Assembly: GCA_963693305.1 (NCBI GenBank)
Contig: OY855905.1
Span: 16,246,237-16,310,236 of the forward strand
From: Meandrina meandrites
Taxonomy: Eukaryota > Cnidaria > Anthozoa > Scleractinia > Meandrinidae
Direction of reading: 5' to 3'
DNA length: 64,000 nt
In this document: in pieces, positions 57,731-64,000 of the stretch
How positions within the stretch are numbered: position 1 is the stretch's first letter
How the letters are laid out: each line of letters begins with the position of its first letter
Translations under genes and position numbers: made by a program
The notes under the pieces: model-generated
Databases searched by the model: none
What the model was told of the DNA's origin: nothing
The model's input: the letters and a program-made list of their open reading frames with translations, nothing else

Positions 57731-60700
57731 TTCCTGAAAATTGCGATTCGGTCATAAAAATTGATTTTCTCCTGGTCTGAGCTCGGAGACCGCTTTTTCG
57801 TCGATTTGGGCAGTGAGCACCCAATTTCATGAAAATTGCGATTCGGCCGTAAAAATTGATTTTCTCATGATCTGAGCTCGGGGACCGCTTTTGCGGCGAT
57901 TTGGGCCGTGAGCACCCAATGTCATGAAAATTGTGATTCGGTCGTAAAAATTGATTTTCTCATGATCTGAGCTCGGGGACCGCCTGTGCGTTGATTTGGG
58001 CCGTGGGCAACGAATGTCATTAAAATTGCGATTCGGCCGTAAAAATTGATTTTCTCATGATCTGAGCTCGGGGACCGCTTGTGCGACGATTTGGGCCGTA
58101 AGGACCCAATTTCATTAAAATTGTGATTCAACCGTAAAAATTGATTTTCTCATGATCTGAGCTCGGGCACCGCTTTTGCGTCGATTTGGGCCGTGAGCAC
58201 CCAATGTCATGAAAATTGCGATTCGGCCGTAAAAATTGATTTTCTCATGATGTGAGCTCGGGGACCGCTTGTGCGTCGATTTGGGCCGTCAGCACCCAAT
58301 TTCATGAAATTTGCGATTCGGCCGTAAAAATTGATTTTCTCGTGATCTGAGCTCGGGCACCGCTTTTGAGTCGATTTGGGCCGTGAGATCCCAATTTCAT
58401 GAAAATTGTGATTCGGCCGTAAAAATTGATTTTCTCATGATCTGTGCTCGGGGACCGCTTGTGCGACGATTTGGGCCGTAAGGACCCAATTTCATTAAAA
58501 TTGTGATTCAACCGTAAAAATTGATTTTCTCATGATCTGAGCTCGGGCACCGCTTTTGCGTCGATTTGGGCGGTGAGCACCCAATGTCATGAAAATTGCG
58601 ATTCGGCCGTAAAAATTGATTTTCTCATGATCTGTGCTCGGGGACCCGCTTGTGGGACGATTTCGGCCGTGAGAACCCAATTTCCTGAAAATTGCGATTC
58701 GGCGGTAAAAATTTATTTTCTCATGATCTGAGCTCGGGGACCGCTTGTGCGTCGATTTGGGCCGTCAGCACCCAATTTCATGAAATTTGCGATTCGGCCG
58801 TAAAAATTGATTTTCTCGTGATCTGAGCTCGGGCACCGCTTTTGCGTCGATTTGGGCCGTGAGATCCCAATTTCATGAAAATTGCGATTCGGCCGTAAAA
58901 ATTGATTTTCTCATGATCTGAGCTCGGGGACCGCCTGTGCGTTGATTTGGGCCGTGAGCAACGAATGTCATTAAAATTGCGATTCGGCCGTAAAAATTGA
59001 TTTTCTCGTGATCTGAGCTCGGGGACCGCTTGTGCGACGATTTCGGCCGTGAGCACCCAGTTTCATGAAAATTGCGATTTGGCCGTAAAAATTTATTTTC
59101 TCATGATCTGAGCTCGGAGACAGCTTTTGCGTTGATCTGGGCCGTGAGCACCCAATTTCATGAAATTTGCGATTCGGCCGTAAAAATTGATTTTCTCATG
59201 ATCTGAGCTCGGAGACCGCTTTTGCGTTGATCTGGGCCGTGAGCACCCAATTTCATGAAATTTGCGATTCGGCCGTAAAAATTGATTTTCTCATAATCTG
59301 AGCTCGGGGACCGCTTGTGCGTCGATTTGGGCCATGAGCACCCAATTTCATGAAAATTGCGATTCGGCCGTAAAAATTGATTTTGTCATGATCTGTGCTC
59401 GGGGACCGCTTGTGCGTCGATTTGGGCCGTCAGCACCCAATTTCCTGAAAATTGCGATTCGGCCGTAAAAATATATTTTCTCGTGATCTGAGGTCGGAGA
59501 CCGCTTTTGCGTCGATTTGGGCCGTGAGCACCCAATTTCCTGAAAATTGCAATTCGACCGTAAAAATTGATTTTCTCATGATCTGAGCTCGGAGACCGCT
59601 TGTGCGTCGATTTGGGCCGTAAGCACCCAATTTCATGAAAATTGCGACTCGGCCGTAAAAATTGATTTTCTCATGATCTGAGCTTGGGGACCGCTTGTGC
59701 GTCGATTTGGGCCGTGAGCACCCAATTTCATGAAAATTGCGTTTCGGCCGTAAAAATTGATTTTCTTATGATCTGAGCTCGGAGACCGCTTTTGCGTTGA
59801 TCTGGGCCGTGAGCACCCAATTTCATGAAAATTGCAATTCGGCCGGTAAAAATTGATTTTCTCATGATCTGAGCTCGGAGACCGCTTTTGCGTTGATCTG
59901 GGCCGTGAGCACCCAATTTCATGAAAATTGCGATTCGGCCATAAAAATTTATTTTCTTATGATCTGAGCTCGGGGACCGCTTGTGCGTTGATTTGGGCCG
60001 TGAGCACCCTATTTCATGAAAATTGCGATTCGGCCGTAAAAATTGATTTTCTCATAATCTGAGCTCGGGGACCGCTCTTGCGTCGATTTGGGCCATGAGC
60101 ACCCAATTTCATGAAAATTGCGATTCTCCCGTAAAAATTGATTTTGTCATGATCTGTGCTCGGGGACCGCTTGTGCGTCGATTTGGGCCGTCAGCACCCA
60201 ATTTCTTGAAAATTGCGATTCGGCCGTAAAAATATATTTTCTCGTGATCTGAGCTCGGGGACCGCTTTTGCGTCGATTTGGGCCGTGAGCACCCAATTTC
60301 ATGAAGGTTGTGATTCGGCCGTAAAAACTGATTTTCTCATGATCTGTGCTCGAGGACACGCTTGTGCGATGATTTCGGCCGTGAGAACCCAGTTTCATGA
60401 AAATTGCGATTCGGCCGTAAAAATTGATTTTCTCATGATCTGAGCTCGGGGACCGCTTGTGCGTCGATTTGGGCCGTGAGCACCCAATTTCATGAAAATT
60501 GCGATTCGGCCGTAAAAATTGATTTTCTCATGATCTGAGCTCGGGGACCGCCTGTGCGTTGATTTGGGCCGTGAGCAAGGAATGTCATTAAAATTGCGAT
60601 TCGGCGTAAAAATTAATTTTCTCATGATCTGGGCTCCGGGACCGCTTCTGCGTTGATTTGGGCCGTGGGCAGCCAATTTCATGAAAATTGCGATTCGGCC

Positions 60701-61389
60701 GTAAAAATTGATTTTCTCGTGATCTGAGCTCAGGGACCAGCTTGTGCGACAATTTCGGCCGTGAGCACCCAATTTCATGAAAATTTCGAGTCGGCCGTAA
60801 AAATTGATTTTCTCATGATCTGGGCTCGGGGACCAGCTTGTGCGACGATTTCGGCCGTGAGCACCCAATTTCCTGAAAATTGCGATTCGGCCGTAAAAAT
60901 ATATTTTCTCATGATCTGAGCTCGGAGACCGCCTTTGCGTCGATTTGGGCCGTGATCACCCAATTTCATGAAAATTGCGATTCGGCCGTAAAAATTGATT
61001 TTCTCATGATCTGACCTAGGGGACCGCTTGTGCGTTGATTTGGGCCGTGAGCACCCTATTTCATGAAAATTGCGATTCGGCCGTAAAAATTGATTTTCTC
61101 ATGATCTGAGCTCGGGGATCCGCTTGTGCGACGATTTAAGCCGTGAGCACCCAATTTCCTGAAAATTGCGATTCGGCCGTAAAAATTGATTTTCTCATGA
61201 TCTGGGCTCCGGGACCGCTTCTGCGTTGATTTGGGCCGTGGGCAGCCAATTTCATGAAAATTGCGATTCGGCCGTAAAAATTGATTTTATCATGATCTGA
61301 ACTCGGGGACCAGCTTGTGCGACGATTTCGGCCGTGAGCACCCAATTTCATGAAAATTGCGATTCGGCTGTAAAAATTGATTTTCTCAT

Positions 61390-64000
61390 GATCTGAGCTC
61401 GGAGACCGCTTTTGCGTCGATTTGGGCCGTGAGCACCCAATTTCATGAAAATTGCGATTCGGCCGTAGAAATTGATTTCCTCGTGATCTGAGCTCGGGGA
61501 GCGCTTGTGCGTCGATTTGGGCCGTGAGCACCCAATTTCATGAAAATTGCGTTTCGGCCGTAAAAATTGATTTTCTTATGATGTGAGCTCGGAGACCGCT
61601 TTTGCGTTGATCTGGGCCGTGAGCACCCAATTTCATGAAAATTGCGATTCGGCCGTAAAAATTGATTTTCTTATGATCTGAGCTCGGGGACCGCTTGTGC
61701 GTTGATTTGGGCCGTGAGCACCCTATTTCATGAAAATTGCGATTCGGCCGTAAAAATTGATTTTCTCATAATCTGAGCTCGGGGACCACTTGTGCGTCGA
61801 CTTGGGCCATGAGCACCCAATTTCGTGAAAATTGCGATTCGGCCGTAAAAATTGATTTTGTCATGATCTGTGCTCGGGGACCGCTTGTGCGTCGATTTGG
61901 GCCGTCAGCACCCAATTTCCTGAAAATTGCGATTCGGCCGTAAAAATATATTTTCTCGTGATCTGAGGTCGGAGACCGCTTTTGCGTCGATTTGGGCCGT
62001 GAGCACCCAATTTCCTGAAAATTGCAATTCGACCGTAAAAATTGATTTTCTCATGATCTGAGCTCGGGGACCGCTTGTGCCTCGATTTGGGCCGTGAGCA
62101 ACCAATTTAATGAAAATTGCGACTCGGCCGTAAAAATTGATTTTTTCATAATCTGAGCTCGGGGACCGCCTGTGCGTTTATTTGGGCCGTGAGCAACGAA
62201 TGTCATTAAAATTGCCATTCGGCCGTAAAAATTGATTTTCTCATGATCTGAGCTCGGGGACACGCTTGTGCGATGATTTCGGCCGTGAGCACCCAGTTTC
62301 ATGAAAATTGCGATTCGGCTGTAAAAATTGATTTTCTCATAATCTGAGCTCGGGGACCGCTTGTGCGTCGATTTGGGCCATGAGCACCCAATTTCATGAA
62401 AATTGCGAGTCGGCCGTAAAAATTGATTTTCTCATGATCTGAGCTCGGGGACCGCTTGTGCGTCGATTTGGGCCGTCAGCACACAATTTGCTGAAAATTG
62501 CGATTCGGCCGTAAAAATTGATTTTCTCGTGATCTTAGCCTTGAGACCGCTTTTGCGTCGATTTGGGCCGTGAGCACCCAATTTCCTGAAAATTGCGATT
62601 CGGCCGTAAAAATTGATTTTCTCGTGATCTGAGCTCGGAGACCGCTTTTGCGTCGATTTGGGCCGTGAGCACCCAATTTCATGAAAATTGCGATTCGGCC
62701 GTAGAAATTGATTTCCTCGTGATCTGAGCTCGGGGACCGCTTGTGCGTCGATTTGGGCCGTGAGCACCCAATTTCATGAAAATTGCATTTCGGCCGTAAA
62801 AATTGATTGTCTTATGATGTGAGCTCGGAGACCGCTTTTTCGTTGATCTGGGCCGTGAGCACCCAATTTCATGAAAATTGCGATTCGGCCGTAAAAATTG
62901 ATTTTCTCATGATCTGAGCTCGGAGACCGCTTTTGCGTTGATCTGGGCCGTGAGCACCCAATTTCATGAAAATTGCAATTCGGCCGTAAAAATTGATTTT
63001 CTTATGATCTGAGCTCGGGGACCGCTTGTGCGTTGATTTGGGCCGTGAGCACCCTATTTCATGAAAATTGCGATTCGGCCGTAAAAATTGATTTTCTCAT
63101 AATCTGAGCTCGGGGACCACTTGTGCGTCGACTTGGGCCATGAGCACCCAATTTCGTGAAAATTGCGATTCGGCCGTAAAAATTGATTTTGTCATGATCT
63201 GTGCTCGGGGACCGCTTGTGCGTCGATTTGGGCCGTCAGCACCCAATTTCCTGAAAATTGCGATTCGGCCGTAAAAATATATTTTCTCGTGATCTGAGGT
63301 CGGAGACCGCTTTTGCGTCGATTTGGGCCGTGAGCACCCAATTTCCTGAAAATTGCAATTCGACCGTAAAAATTGATTTTCTCATGATCTGAGCTCGGGG
63401 ACCGCTTGTGCCTCGATTTGGGCCGTGAGCAACCAATTTAATGAAAATTGCGACTTGGCCGTAAAAATTGATTTTTTCATAATCTGAGCTCGGGGACCGC
63501 CTGTGCGTTTATTTGGGCCGTGAGCAACGAATGTCATTAAAATTGCCATTCGGCCGTAAAAATTGATTTTCTCATGATCTGAGCTCGGGGACACGCTTGT
63601 GCGATGATTTCGGCCGTGAGCACCCAGTTTCATGAAAATTGCGATTCGGCTGTAAAAATTGATTTTCTCATAATCTGAGCTCGGGGACCGCTTGTGCGTC
63701 GATTTGGGCCATGAGCACCCAATTTCATGAAAATTGCGAGTCGGCCGTAAAAATTGATTTTCTCATGATCTGAGCTCGGGGACCGCTTGTGCGTCGATTT
63801 GGGCCGTCAGCACACAATTTGCTGAAAATTGCGATTCGGCCGTAAAAATTGATTTTCTCGTGATCTTAGCCTTGAGACCGCTTTTGCGTCGATTTGGGCC
63901 GTGAGCACCCAATTTCCTGAAAATTGCGATTCGGCCGTAAAAATTGATTTTCTCGTGATCTGAGCTCGGAGACCGCTTTTTCGTCGATTTGGGCCGTGAG
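61390..64000. repeat. 1331-bp (14-monomer) higher-order repeat
   Basis: Sequence from about 61670 recurs at an offset of 1,331 bp (for example 61905 to 63236 and 62051 to 63382). The 62630 block recurs at 63961, at the window edge. Marks include GGCCGTAGAAATTGATTTCC, GTCAGCACACAATTTGCTG and CTTAGCCTTGAGACC. It continues past the window. Confidence 0.8.

Larger units (their letters stand above)
41109..64000. repeat. 95-bp satellite array, about 240 monomers
   Basis: Head-to-tail monomers of 95 bp (occasionally 94-97) fill the window to its right edge, all in one orientation. Landmarks in order within a monomer: GTAAAAATTGATTTTCTCAT, GATCTGAGCTCGGGGACCGC, GTGCGTCGATTTGGGCCGTG, AGCACCCAATTTCATGAAAA, TTGCGATTCGGCC. 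The TCATGA segments on either side of the AAAATTGCG...AAAATTGATTTT core form a dyad. Long open frames occur on both strands because the monomer has few stops and 95 is not a multiple of three; they follow the repeat and are not genes. The left edge is sharp at 41109; the right edge lies beyond the window. Confidence 0.97.

Noticed and set aside
41109..64000. Dozens of 60-157-codon open frames on both strands
   Set aside because: They repeat with the 95-bp satellite and move through all frames; their peptides are by-products of the monomer.
41109..64000. CRISPR-like array
   Set aside because: The whole 95-bp unit is repeated without unique spacers and the context is eukaryotic.
41109..64000. 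CENP-B box in the monomer
   Set aside because: ATTCGGCCGTAAAAATT resembles the start of the box, but the fixed A and the CGGG part are missing.

Overview
The window is eukaryotic, almost certainly metazoan, DNA. It carries one host-like signalling gene, then about 38 kb of nested transposable elements, then a satellite array that runs off the right edge. The mix of elements (a PAT/DIRS-type tyrosine-recombinase retrotransposon, Penelope-like GIY-YIG remnants, L1/Tx1-like and CR1/L2-like LINEs, hAT, PIF/Harbinger and TTAA-target DNA transposons) and the animal SH2 and C1 domains fit an invertebrate, most likely a cnidarian such as a stony coral or anemone. That identification is an inference from repeat style, not proof. 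No rRNA, tRNA, CRISPR array or bacterial-type operon was seen.

Region 1 (1-5.8 kb): an intronless reading frame at 1073-2473 encodes an SH2 domain, a C1 zinc domain and a C-terminal segment resembling the C-terminal part of neuralized-like proteins. AT-rich non-coding DNA follows. Region 2 (5.8-11.8 kb): short DNA transposons, including one with a 9-bp target duplication (7815-8737), a tandem duplication, a Harbinger transposase fragment and a Penelope-like C-terminal remnant.

Region 3 (11.8-31.1 kb) is a stack of nested insertions whose order can be read because the window itself holds empty sites. A TTA-flanked element (11822-16784) contains a TA-flanked insertion carrying palindromic arrays (12412-14652) and a hAT-like element that has a second copy of itself inserted in reverse (14962-16598). 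A second, inverted copy of the same TTA family (18373-18944 plus 30840-31114) is split by an 11.9-kb PAT-type retrotransposon on the minus strand. That retrotransposon keeps split direct repeats, a gag-like start with a putative intron filled by a 30-bp minisatellite, RT/RNase H and a tyrosine recombinase, and is itself broken by a 5.4-kb TTAA-flanked element. A LINE ORF1-like frame at 16.9-18.4 kb is interrupted by another 9-bp-duplication element.

Region 4 (31.1-41.1 kb): a CR1/L2-like LINE fragment, an L1/Tx1-like LINE split by a younger 5'-truncated L1/Tx1 copy with poly(A) and a 14-bp target duplication, then fold-back and mariner/pogo-like elements. Region 5 (41.1 kb to the end): about 240 head-to-tail copies of a 95-bp satellite with several layers of higher-order repeats, including a nearly identical 4.75-kb tandem duplication. 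Apart from the first gene, no intact host gene was recognised; nearly every other long reading frame is a decayed transposon piece or a by-product of the satellite.
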